Assembly (NCBI GenBank): GCA_036320915.1 | Contig: JAXBDG010000001.1 | Coordinates: forward strand, 4,548,001-4,612,000 | DNA from: Linnemannia elongata | Taxonomy: Eukaryota; Mortierellomycota; Mortierellomycetes; Mortierellales; Mortierellaceae | DNA: 64,000 nucleotides | Direction: 5' to 3' | Shown: positions 1-10,551 of the stretch, piece after piece | Numbering within the stretch: position 1 is the stretch's first letter | Layout of the letters: every line of letters starts with the position of its first letter | Notes under the pieces: model-generated | Databases searched by the model: none | What the model was told of the DNA's origin: nothing | The model's input: the letters and a program-made list of their open reading frames with translations, nothing else | Position numbers and translations under genes: made by a program

Positions 1-252
1 CTCACTGCTCGATTATGTTTGCTCGTTTCTTTCAGCCCAACCATTTGATGCTCGTGCGCGCTCTCTCCTTCCTTCCCTTTCTCTTTCTCTCTCTTTCTCT
101 TTTCTTCCCCATCCTCGCTATTTTCAATCACCCCTCTCACTCCCTTTCTTCAAAACAACAACAACGAGCTGTACAGCATTTTCTACTTCCACACACACTT
201 CCACACACACATCGACCGTCTCCCTACAGACAACACAACATTAAAAAAACAG
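1..252 (+). promoter_or_regulatory. Pyrimidine-rich leader of Sel1 gene A
   Basis: This stretch is dominated by CT runs and CA-rich sequence (tccacacacac repeats near 190-215) directly before the ATG at 253. That is the usual look of a fungal core promoter and 5' leader. I see no TATA box. A long reading frame crosses it but is low complexity and not credible as a gene. Confidence 0.4.
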
Positions 253-2154
253 ATGCTCCAAGCCGACATCACTCAGGAGCACGTCCAGGGGTTCCGCTCT
301 GTCCACAAGAGCCAGCCGCCCTCCACCATCTCCGTCACTCTGAATTCGCCCGAAGTCGTTCATATCGATTGCTACACCGACCCCGACACCAACAAAGACT
401 TTGTCATCTGGGAAGACATCCAACAGGCGTTCAATGAGGCATTGTATATCAGGAACAGAGCCAAGATGCTCCCCTTTGCGAAAGGCAAGGACCTCAGAGC
501 GTACGTGTGCTGTCTGTGTGTGAAAATCACCTTGTTATTTTCTGTTTTTTTTTAACACAGGATGGCGACATGACCTCTTGATAGGCATATCAAGCAAGCA
601 GAGCGGGGGAGAGAAAAACCTATCTATTTGTTTGTTCGGGCGGGATGTGATTGAAGTATATTTATTTGCTCACAGAAGAAAATCTTTTTTCATGCACAAA
701 CTAATGTTAGTCTTGAACCACGCCGAATTGCTGCTGTACCGGATGTTGTCTTGGACGTCGTCATGGGTGGAAAATTGACCGCCGCGGAGATCGCAACAAT
801 GACAAGGACTGTCCAAGACCTGTCCCTCAATACACCTCCACAAAGCTATTCTAGTAGTGCCAGGCGCAACCCCGCCTACGGTGACATATTGGTGGCTTTA
901 CAAAACTACGATCACATGGACGTCCCAGCATCCGAATGTCATCGACGAGGGCCTCAGATAGTCCTTGACGAACATAAAAACGACAGTAGCAACGCAGCGA
1001 CCGAGCGAGGCCACCAGTCCAAAACCGCCACCAAGAACATGCTGAACCCTCAGGACTATGAAGCTGCTGCCAACATGGGTCTCATGAAGACTATGGCCTG
1101 TGCCGACCAAGGAGATGTCCAGGCCCAAGTAGCTCTTGGGGATCGATTCAAGGATGGTCGACAGGTAGAACGAGACCACCAAGCGGCGATGGATTGGTAT
1201 ACCAAAGCTGCCGATCAAGGTCATCCGCGTGCCCGGTTCAACATCGGACTCTTGTATGAGCAAGGACAAGATGGCGTTCCTCAGGACCATGCCAAAGCCT
1301 TCGAGTGGTTCCTTAAGTCTGCCGTCCAGGGTTATGTGGATGCCCAAGCAAAAGTATCTCAGGCGTACACCGATGGCGCCAGCGTCCCAAAAGACAACAT
1401 CGAGGCGATGGAGTGGTTGGTCAGGGCAGCCGAGAATGGACACGCAGGAGCCCAATACAACATGGGGTCTGCTTACGAGAAGGGCCAGGGTGTCCCGCAA
1501 TCTAACTCCAGGTCCTTTGAGTGGTACCTCAAGTCTGCTGACCAAGGGTTTGCTGAAGCACAGGCGCGAGTAGCTAATGCGTTTGAGGACGGTTGGGGCG
1601 TTTCACAGGATGATGCTAAGGCCATCGAGTGGTATACAAAGGCCGCCTATCAAGGTCTCGCAGTGGCTCAGTACACTCTAGGTCGCGTTCATAGGCTGGG
1701 CCTCTGCGGTTTCCCAAAAGACTTGTCCAGGGCTGCGGACTGGTACCTAAAGGCTGCCGTCCAAGGACACACCGAGTCTCAGAGTGTACTAAAAGAAATT
1801 TATTACGATACACGTTCCGACTCTGACTGGGGTTTTGAAACGCAAGCCAAATCCAAAATCAAAGAGTGGTTCATCAAGGCTGCTGACCAAGGCGCAGTGC
1901 ATGCTCAGGTCTGTATGGGTGAGATGTACTTGGATGGACGCGATGTTGACAAAGACAACTTCAAGGCCTTTGAATGGTATCTCAAGGCTGCCGAGCAAGG
2001 AGACGAGGCTGCTCAGAGACGTGTAGCCTATATGTACAGATCTGGCATAGGTGTCACTCAGAGCCGCGAAAAGTGTGTTGAGTGGTTTGTTAGACTCGCA
2101 AAGAGAGGAAACGCTGGGGCTGTAGATGCTCTAAGAGACATGATTAAAAAATAA
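253..2154 (+). CDS. Sel1-repeat protein A with lineage-type N-terminal domain
   Basis: Two exons, 253-500 and 711-2154, joined in phase 2, give 563 residues. Exon 1 encodes a domain of about 83 residues (VQGFR, HIDCYTDPDTNKDF and WEDIQQAF motifs). Exon 2 opens with LEPRRIAAVPDVVLDVV, then a low-complexity linker to about residue 190, then about nine Sel1/TPR-like repeats of about 36 residues (pattern A-x-x-x-LG-x-x-Y-x-x-G-x-GV-x-x-D-x-x-KA-x-x-W-x-x-KAA-x-QG). Sel1 repeats form helical solenoids that act as protein-protein scaffolds; no catalytic motif is visible, so the partner is unknown. The start at 253 matches the start position of the paralogs (exon 1 of exactly 248 bp). This copy sits 30 kb from the main array. 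Its linker resembles B and C and its C-terminus resembles D and F. It looks intact. Confidence 0.85.
578..595 (+). promoter_or_regulatory. Palindromic element inside intron 1 of gene A
   Basis: The intron (501-710) holds ttgataggcatatcaagc, a near-palindrome that recurs in intron 1 of B, C, D, E, F and G even where the rest of the intron has diverged. It could be a splicing or transcription element kept across the family, or only a neutral shared ancestral sequence. Confidence 0.4.
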
Positions 2155-2486
2155 TCTAATGATGCTGAGGATACAGCGAAGTTTTCATATATGACATATG
2201 CCTTATTGACTAGCTTGCATCTTTCAGGAAACCATTCCACCCGGCTTTCTTGTTATTCATCGTTGTAATAACATAATGCAGTGTAAGGTAGCGACGTGCA
2301 TTAAGCAGATGTCACAAAGTCTAGCCATCAGACAGTCTTCCTTGCTTTTCTCCATCTCTCAACCCGCTGACTATCACTCTATCTGAACGCCACCAACTCT
2401 TTCGTTGGGCATGTCAAACAGGAAGTCATGTACTTAGAAGGGTAACCTCTTTTTTTTTTTTTTTTTTTGGATGAAGGTACTTGCAC

Positions 2487-2634
2487 AGGGCTGTGAAACG
2501 TTATTTGCACACCTGTCGGAATAAGAAGGATCTTTTTGTTTTCACAGGGTGTGTCGTCTTTGCCAAAACAGAGACTGTGTGAATAAGAGACGTTTTTTTG
2601 TTTTAACAGGGCTGTGAATCCGCTTGTAAACAGT

Positions 2635-2641
<7 letters not shown>
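2487..2641. repeat. Imperfect tandem repeat, about 60 bp unit, 2.5 copies
   Basis: Units share an acagggctgtgaa-like core and a gaataagaagg/ttttgttttcaca-like end (cores near 2487, 2546 and 2605). It lies in the noncoding stretch between gene A and the broken secreted-protein gene and is followed by a T-run at about 2640-2665. No coding potential is seen in 2155-3087 apart from this. Confidence 0.45.
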
Positions 2642-2669
<28 letters not shown>

Positions 2670-3014
2670 ACTTGCCTTACCCTACCAGCCTTTATCCCAC
2701 ACTCTTTCTCCATGGCTTTTCTCCTTCAGTCTCTCTCGCCCAGCCCGATTCTCTTACTAAATTTCTTTGATGATCTGGTATGCCTTGCTTTGAGATGGAC
2801 TTGGGTTTTCCTTCCAAAGGGGCAAAAGTGAACAGGACCAAGAAAGCAAGCAGGGGTTGACGATATATTCTTGGCAAGGAAACAAAATTCAGTATGAGAG
2901 ATAACTTTTAATCTTTATTTCGCCGCTCCCGTTCATGAGGCGCTACAAAGTCAACTACCGCTAACCCTTCGATTACAAACAATACTCGAGATCGCGCTCT
3001 CTTCTTTCCTGTTC

Positions 3015-3023
3015 CTATAAAAG
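3015..3023 (+). promoter_or_regulatory. TATA box of the broken secreted-protein gene
   Basis: ctataaaag lies 65 bp before the former start codon (now ATA at 3088), with a CT-rich leader between. It is a good match to a core TATA element and suggests that the promoter survives although the reading frame does not. Confidence 0.55.
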
Positions 3024-3087
3024 TCGCGTCCCCATCATCTTCAAGGCTCACTAGCTCCTTTTTCTCCTCTCACAAACCCACTTAACC

Positions 3088-3676
3088 ATACTCTCCACAC
3101 CCCTCCTCCTCCTTCTCACCTCCTCCCTCCTCTTATCCACCCTCCTCACAACACCGCCCCACCTAGTCACCGCCTAAGCAAACCAAGCAATCTGCACAAC
3201 ATGCTTTGTCACCTCATCCATCAACACCTCACCTACGTACGACGGTCTCCAGAACCAACCCCCGCCCACCTCAGGAGTCCTCACAGGCCAACAAAAGTCC
3301 TGCTACTGTGGACTGACTCTAGCTTCGGAAACAGACGTGGACAGCGGCGGAAGCGGAAGAGGAGCTTGGATCCAAGGATGTGTCGGTCCTACTTCTTGTG
3401 ATCCGAAGATCGTTGCGATGGTACTCCAGACTTTTGCGACCTTGAGAACTGCTGCTTGTGAGAGTCTTCTTGATACTTCTGTTATTCCTCTTTCTCCTTC
3501 AACTGTTGCCCCGAGGTGAGAACTCCACTGCTGCTACAGCCAATGGAGCCGCCCCTGCTACTCCTCCAGTCCTTTCATCAACGACAATTCCTATGCAGCA
3601 GCAGTCCGAAAATGCTGCCACTTCTTTGACCGCCGTTCTGGGCACCATCGCCGCCGTCTTTGCCTCTCTCCTCTAA
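3088..3676 (+). pseudogene. Broken gene for small secreted, GPI-anchored cysteine-rich protein (CFEM-like)
   Basis: The frame starting at 3088 reads a Leu-rich signal peptide of about 29 codons, then a cysteine-rich region (ICTTC, SCYCG, W-x-x-GCV, SCD, AACES), then a Ser/Thr/Pro stretch. The end, in the next frame (to 3676), is a Ser/Thr/Ala linker closing in a hydrophobic tail (LTAVLGTIAAVFASLL) typical of a GPI-attachment signal. Three lesions are seen: ATA where ATG is expected (3088-3090, context aaccATActc), an in-frame TAA at 3175-3177, and a +1 frame change before the TGA at 3517-3519. Seven cysteines are visible, so assignment to CFEM (eight) is not secure. An unusual intron model could hide some lesions but not the missing ATG. 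Confidence 0.6.
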
Positions 3677-4109
3677 AAACGCATACACGCTTTTTCAACA
3701 TATCATTCGCCAACCATCCATTTTTCTCTCAAAATCCACAAATCAAAAGACAAGTTTTTGCAGGTACAAAAAGAAAATGCATTCATGTAAAATACATAAA
3801 GAAAAAAAAAGAAGAGAACTGCTGCACACTACGATATGAGGTTTCTACAAAAAGAAGTACAGTAATAATAAAACGAGGCTAGGGGTGTGAAAGAAACAAA
3901 AAGAAAAGTACGTGTAGAAGAAAAAAGAGAAAAGAAATCACAAGAGAGACAAAGTATAGGTGAAAGTATAACAAAAAATGAAAAACTCCTCGTAGAAAAA
4001 CAATATTGTAACAAACGATCCTAGGATTGCTTAAAGAAATAGAACAAGGCACTCCAGACACACAAAAAAAAAAAAGAGGCCGATAAAAATATAACAAAAG
4101 GTGGGTGTT
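3677..4109. other. Intergenic, A-rich
   Basis: A-rich sequence between the broken gene and the 3' end of the convergent Puf gene. It probably holds both 3' untranslated regions. No gene is seen. Confidence 0.5.
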
Positions 4110-5831
4110 TTACATGTATCCGTAGGGATTGTAATCGTTCATACCGATCATCCCAACGTTTCCAAAGTGGTTGTTCATACCGGGAAAGCCAAAGCCCATC
4201 ATGTTGCCGTTCATGTTGGCATTCATGTTGCCGTTGACGTTCATCCCATTCATGCCTCCATTCATGCCTCCACTCATAGCGCCGTTCATAGCGCCATTCA
4301 TGCCTCCCATATTGGCCATAGGCATACCTCCGCTCATACCTCCGTTCATGCCGCCGTTCATGCCCATATTGTTCATGCCCATGTTGTGTCCGTGGTTAGG
4401 CATGCCGTTCATGCCGTTCATCGCAGCCATACCCATCGCGCTGTTCATGCCTCCCATACCATTCATCACCGCCATGTTGTTGTTCATGTTGCCCATGCCG
4501 CCGTTCAAGCCCATACCGAGATGCGCCATCGAGTTGTTGACACCCGACATTTGGTCACGGTGGAGCTTGCCCTGAATACGCTTGCCATAGGGTGTGTTGC
4601 GGATTGCAGGCAACAAGGGGCGAATGCACTCAACCAACTGCGTGCGCTGAATCGGATCAGCAAAGTCGAGCGAGGTTTGGACCACATAGTTGGCGTACGA
4701 GTCCCGCAACAACTTGTCCAAGCGCGTCTTGTTGATCATCTCCTCAATCAAAAACTTGCGCGTATCGGGCTCAGCCACGCGAATGCACTATTGATCATAA
4801 TGAAAACAATGTTAGGACACGTTCTTTGGATGAATGCTTAAAATTTGGAAGCAAAGCTGCTATGAACAAAAACAAGAAATATTTACCTTCTCCATGACGT
4901 TGGAACTGAACTTTTGCACAGAGAGAGCACAGACGTTGCCGATGAAACGGCGGATGAGAGCATCGGTGAAGCGGTTGTCGGCTAGATCCAAGACATACTG
5001 AACAACATAGTTGCCATAGGGATCCTGAACGAGAGTCAACGCGTTGTAGGTAATCTCGCGGACCAACTGAATCTTTTGGGAGACCGAGGCGTGATCAATG
5101 CATCTCTGCAGGACACAGCATCCATGGCGGTGAGTAGCAACCTCGACACAGTGAGCACTGATGGCGTTGTAGATGAACTGGTTGTCCTCCGAAGCAAAGC
5201 GGTTCAGGCACTTTTGGATGACATGGTTACCGTTGAGGTCCTTGATCAACGTGACCACGCTGGGGTTGAGCGCAACAACGACAATGGCAATCTGCTGAGG
5301 GGTCGACAGGAACTCAATCATCTTTTGGACAGCACGGGTACCGTGCATGTTCAAGGAAATGTTGACCAACTCGGGCGCAACATTCTCAACAATGATGGTG
5401 CGTTGCTCGTCGCCGCAAAACTCCAACAACTTTTGGCACAAATAGTTGCCGAACGGATCTACATGGCCCAGGATCAATGAGCGTGATAAGTTGAGTTAGA
5501 TTTGCAGGCAATAAAATGAAATAAATAGGAAATCATCTGCAGAACTGTATGCTTACCGGTCATGAGCTCGATAAAGTGGCCAAAGACTTCGCCAAAGATA
5601 ATGGCGAGGTACTTGTCGTTCTGTTCCTCCAATTTCTTCTGAAGGTAGCGGCATCCATGTTGATCCTTGCAGAGCGAATAAATCTGTCCGACAAAGCCTT
5701 CCAGAGCAGCACCGGCAAATCGGTTAGCCTCAACATCCACAACAGGGCGCTTCTGGTTGGCCTTGTTGGCAAGAGCTATGCTGTTGACGGTCTGCTGCTG
5801 TTGCTGCTGAGTCTGCTGTTGCTGTTGCTGT

Positions 5832-5864
<33 letters not shown>

Positions 5865-7774
5865 ATGCGAAGCAAGTTGTTCGATCCTGCGGTGGGGTTA
5901 CTGAAGCCATTGGGGGTCACGGTGAAGGGGAAGGCGGTGCCGTTGACCAAAGAGCTGGTGGATCCACCGGCGACCGAGGTGTTGGCACGTGCGTAAAAGG
6001 TGGCCGATCCTGCCATGGTTCCGACAGTCATACCCAAACCGGGGCTCAGGGGCATTCCAGCAGCGGAGCGGGCGGTTCCAGGAAGAGCGTGGGTGTGAAT
6101 GTAGTTGCAGAGATCTCCACGAGGGCAGTAGCCCTGCTGTTGGAACTGCAAGCACACCTCTCCTGGAATAATATCAGACTTCATCATCAAGCCCTGGTGG
6201 TGCTCAGCCTCGCTCAAATCATCAAAGGCCGACAGAGGTCCCTTGCCGAAGCGGGTAGGAATTTCCGAGGTCGAGTAAGAAGAGGTGAGCTTGGGGAGGG
6301 CCGACTTGAGCGACTCCTCGGGGTTGTTGGTGAGACCATAGCCGACGAGACTGTTAGTGCGCTGGGGCATATGGGGTGCGGTGGGAATGCGATCTGCCAA
6401 GGGCTTGTTGTTGTACTGGGGCCATTCCGAGGTGCGACCCGAGTCGTGTCCACCAGGGTGACGCAGTCCCGAGGAGTGAGGGATCTTGGCAAGATCCAAT
6501 GCACTCGAGGAGGTCGACAGCTATATTGTAACGCAATAGGGGTTGGATAATTAGCACCACACAAAATTTATCCGTTTTGGTCTTTGAATAGGAGAAACAA
6601 ATTGAGCTAGACGCCAATGCTGCGCATTTCAGACGGTAACAAAGAGGGGCAGTGTGTGCATTGAAATCAAGGAGGAAATGGACACTCACCATGGTGGGGA
6701 AGCTGTCGTCATCATTGCCTATGAGGTAGCGCTGCAGGTAGGAGCTGCTGCTTCCGAGGGCAGAGGGTCCGACGCCGAGTCCCTGCTTGTCCTTCCAGAT
6801 ACCGTCGTCGTGCAAGACCCTGTTCATCTGAAGTGAGGGCAGACGGCTACTGCTGTTGTCATGATCGTCCTCAAAGATGAAGCGCTCGGTGTACTGGGAC
6901 AGGTGAGCATTGTCGTCAAAGGTCGACTCTGAGGGTGAGGAGTTGTTGTCCCTTCCAGATCCTGATCGACCAATCTTGGGCAGACTGCTATGAGACGAAA
7001 ATGTTCAAAGAGAAAGCCACACAAAAAAAATACAAAAATGAAAAATCAGCCACCGATCGGAATCCTTCCCTATTACGACACTTCATTCATGCATGCGTGA
7101 AAAAAGCGAGGCACCATGTATGTGTGTTTGTGTTGTGCATAGCCCACCCGAGCAGCCTCCCTCCTCTGTTTTTGTTTGTACTTACTCGACGGAAGACTTT
7201 TGTCTATCGCCAATCGACATCTTTTCCATCTCGCCCCACAGGTCAACTGCATCGTTCGAGTTGCGTCTCGACGCAGGGAGAGAGCGCAGGTTGGCGGTAA
7301 TATCCGATGGTCCTGAGAATGAGCCGAGCTTGGGCTTGTTGAGGCTTGAGGATGATCCATTACTCTTGGCCGCCAACATGGCCTGCTCCTCCTGAAGTTG
7401 CTGAATCTCCAGTTGTTGCATCTGTTGCTCAAAGAGTTCCCTCTTCTTGATACGCAGGCGTTCGTGTTCCAGACGCTTTTGCTCGAGTTTTTCGGCCTAT
7501 TATGCAAAATGATAGGGACAAAAACGATGTCAGCCGCTTTGCTTTCGTTCAATTGGTAGCACAAGCAAGAGTGTGGGGCGTAGTACGGAGGGGTGACAGA
7601 TGAGTTGAGTCTTACCACTTCACGGTCCTCTCGTTCTTGTTCAGTTTCTCCTGAAAACGAGGCACGAGGTTCTTCAGTAGTGGGCGAAGACCCAATGGCT
7701 CTAGCTTGTCGCTGCTGGACAATCTCGTCGCCATTGAGCCCTTCGGATGTGCGTCGCTGGGAATTCAAGGCCAT
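4110..7774 (-). CDS. CCCH zinc finger / Pumilio-repeat RNA-binding protein (Puf4/Mpt5-like)
   Basis: Six exons on the minus strand (7774-7616, 7496-7186, 6987-6690, 6520-5557, 5458-4887, 4787-4110) are phase-consistent and give 993 residues. Residues 1-370 are low complexity with a Glu/Gln/Arg-rich coiled-coil-like stretch. A CCCH finger follows with C379, C388, C394 and H398, then a polyglutamine run from about residue 476. Eight PUF repeats follow; their RNA-contact cores are HGCRYLQ, FGNYLCQ, HGTRAVQ, NGNHVIQ, HGCCVLQ, YGNYVVQ, SSNVMEK and YANYVVQ. This order resembles yeast Puf4/Mpt5 (established knowledge), which bind 3'UTRs and recruit the Ccr4-Not deadenylase. The C-terminus is a Met/Asn/Gly-rich low-complexity tail. 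CCCH plus PUF in one protein is notable. The start is the first ATG of the open frame at 7774. Confidence 0.9.
5800..5865 (-). repeat. CAG/CTG repeat coding polyglutamine in the Puf gene
   Basis: An almost pure ctgttg/ctgctg triplet run encodes about 18 glutamines, then a Thr and more Gln, just before the PUF domain. Such tracts vary in length between strains and often favour condensate formation in RNA-binding proteins (family knowledge, not shown here). Confidence 0.8.
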
Positions 7775-9347
7775 GGTCGGTCGGATAGGTTGAAAGGATT
7801 CAATTGAATAGACACAGGGAGGCGGGTGAAGGATGTGTTGTCTTGATAGCCGTTGCTTTCTTGGGCATTGACTAGGGCTTGGATGGCACTAGTAGTTCTG
7901 GCAGCAAATGAGTGTGCAAGCTCTACAGTAGATGAAGATAAAGTATAAATGCTAGAGTTAGTCAATTGGTAGTGGTGGAGAGACAGGGTTTTGTGAGCGA
8001 CCCGAGAGAAGAGTGAAGCTGTGCTGTGCCATGATGTTCTGGACGCAAAAAGAAGTGGCTAGTAAGATCAAGTAGGAGGGAGCAAGAGGGATAGAAAAAT
8101 GGAGAGAAGAGGGAGCAGCTGACGAACATGAAAAATGGTAGGGCAACGCAAGACAAGAGGCTGTTGGCTACCGTTCAGTAATAAGACAAGGACATGGAAA
8201 AAGGTCAAAATGCAAAAAAAACAGGGTTATTCCAAGAAGGCCAAAGGGAGAATATGAAGAAAAAAAGTTTAAGCGTGTGAGATTGAGAGGGAGAATTGGG
8301 TGGATGATCAGGAGTTGAATTGGATATGAACTGGGGTATGAGAGAGTGGACGGGAACGAGTGGTATGAAGAGTGTGCGTGTGTTGAAGTTGTGTATGTGC
8401 AAGGAACCAAAGAACGAACAAGAGAAAGAGACAGGGCGAGTGACAGTGAGGAGGGAAGGAGAGGGGAGGTAGGAGAGGCGAGAGAAAGCGGAATACAAAG
8501 GATTAAAAAAAAACAAGTGAGGGGGAAAAGGAAGGGAAGGGAAGGAAGGTCAAGGGGTTGAGAAAGAGACATGTACAATGAGGGGAATACAACAACAACA
8601 ACAGCAACAACAACCACAACAGGCCAGAAACAGGCTGACTGACTGACTTGAGTGTGAGTGACCGAAGCGAGAACAGGACTGGGGATGAATGACCGCAGTT
8701 GGGTTGGGTTGGTTGAGTCAATAATAATAAGGAGAGGGGAGTGCACCAAGGCCCAATACCCAATGGTATCGAATGGTAAAAAGGGTAATACGAAAAGGGA
8801 AGCGGAAAGGGCAGGGAAGAGGAACGAGGGAAAGAGACAAGGGGAAGAAGGATGAACAGCCAAAAGGGATTATGCACGAGGAACGTGCAGGAGGTTGGAT
8901 GATGGCCTAGTATGTCTCTCTTATGTGTGTCCGTCTGTCTTGTTGACCCAGTGTCCGTTTCCATATGTGTAGTTGTGTATTTGTAAGGCAAGCAAGTAGC
9001 ACATACTCAAGCAGGTAGAGAGAGATGGTCAGTCATTCGTTTACTTACCAGAAGGAGAAGATCACAGTTGATCGTGGCCGAAAAAAAAAGAAAGGGCCGA
9101 GAGAGAGAGAGAGAGGTGTAGAGGAAATAGAAGAGACACTCCGTTGTAGAAAACAGAAAGAGATAGCGAGAGCCGATTGTAGTGAAAAAGAGAAATAGTT
9201 TCCCGTATGTCCGCTGTGTCGTCGTCTGTCGTCTTGTCGGGAAGGGAACAGAAGGGGGGAGAAACAAGGTTTCGATGTTGTTGTTGTTACTGTCGAGTTG
9301 CTATTTTTTTTTCTTAAAGAGGTGATCAAGTGAAGGTCTCTTTTTTT

Positions 9348-9386
<39 letters not shown>

Positions 9387-10551
9387 GTTGTTTTTGAGAG
9401 TGGTTGCTGAAGGGGGTCCTTAGGAGATCAGGCTGACAAAGGTCATGTACAAATAATAAAGAGAACGGCAAAAACAAGGGCACAGAAAACGGACCAAAGG
9501 AATTTTACAAAAGAGCACAAATGAAAGAACGTTGTATGAAGTAAAAGTAGTGTACGTGAAAGAAGGAAAAGGTGCAAGAAGACTAAATTACAAAAGTGTA
9601 CAGGTGTGTATGAGAGTGTGTGTATATATGTAAGTGAGTGAGTTGAATGAACAAGTGTGATGATCAATCAACAAAAGAAAAAGCAAAGAATCCCAATGAG
9701 AAAGAGGAGTGGAGAAGGAAGAGAGGAGGTGAAAAAGTGGCGGAGTAGAAAAAAAAAGGGTGGATGGGGACGAAAGAAGATGAAGGTGAAGGGGATGATG
9801 GGGAAGGAAGAAGGGATGGAGAAAGAAGAAAAAGAAGAGAAGGAAGAGAAGGAAGAGAAGGAAGAGAAGGAAGGGAAGGAAGGGAAGGAAAAGAGAGAAA
9901 GAAAGAAAGAAAGAGAGAGAGAGAAAGAGAGAGGGAGAGAGAGAGAGGGAGAACGAAAGAAAGGAAAAGAGTGAAGGAAGCGGAAGTGACGGTCTGGTAA
10001 TGAGAGAGTGAGTCTGAGAGTGAGAGGGAGAAGCAACTAGCTTGCATATGCAAAAAAAACCAAACGACAAAAACTGTAAACAAACGTGGTCTTCATGACA
10101 TCCATGCGCTCGATAAGAAAGGGAAGGGAAGGGAAGGTACACAAATTCATGTACTATCATCATCCTTCTTCATTAACCCATTCTTTCTATCTTTTTTCCT
10201 TCCTTCCTTCCTTCTTTCTTTATTTCATTCATTCATCCTTTCTTTCATTCTTTCTTTCTCTTCTTTCTTCTTTCCTTTGCTTCAATGTCTTTTGGCCCCT
10301 TGCCGCCGAGAACAATGAAGAAATATTGCTCTTGTCAACTATGGACTGCCAGAAACTATAACAATACATAAACATGCCATTCAGAGAACTAGGTATACAT
10401 AAATACAGCTCGATCGAAACACAAAAAGACTCGAATGAAAAGACAGGAGACTGTGGGATAGACCAAGTGTGCGAAGGAACCTGTTTGCTTGTTAGAAAAA
10501 AATATTTCTTTTAATGGGGGTCGTGGCCATCAAATATCAGAACACACATCC
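7775..10551. other. Long intergenic region upstream of Puf, purine/pyrimidine asymmetric
   Basis: No convincing gene lies in this 2.8 kb. On the Puf transcript strand most of it is pyrimidine-rich, which suits a long leader or promoter. Notable parts are a T-run at about 9340-9380, an almost pure purine block at 9660-10020 and a pyrimidine block at 10170-10270. Long open frames here are runs of Glu/Lys/Arg or Leu/Ser/Phe made by composition only. Confidence 0.5.
9660..10020 (+). repeat. Polypurine tract (GA-rich, GGAAGA/GAGA repeats)
   Basis: The + strand is nearly all A and G for over 300 bases, with aggaagagaagg and gaaagaaaga repeats in the middle. Mirror-symmetric polypurine tracts can form triplex DNA in vitro. 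It lies between the Puf promoter region and the 3' end of the parvulin gene. Confidence 0.7.

Noticed and set aside
4101..4841. Long + strand frame rich in His, Val and Ala opposite the Puf C-terminus
   Set aside because: It is the complement of the Met/Asn/Gly-rich tail; composition of the real gene keeps it open. The opposite strand shows clear PUF repeats and matching introns.
5549..6550. 333-codon + strand frame opposite Puf exon 4 with a polyleucine run
   Set aside because: Shadow of the polyglutamine and low-complexity exon; no domain, and it crosses real splice sites of the Puf gene.
8168..8863. Long Ser/Leu/Phe-rich frames in 8.1-9.3 kb
   Set aside because: Pure composition effect of a pyrimidine-rich region; several frames are open at once and none shows domain-like sequence.
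9588..10163. 191-codon Phe/Leu/Ser frame and its Glu/Lys/Arg counterparts
   Set aside because: They read a GA/CT repeat tract in all frames.
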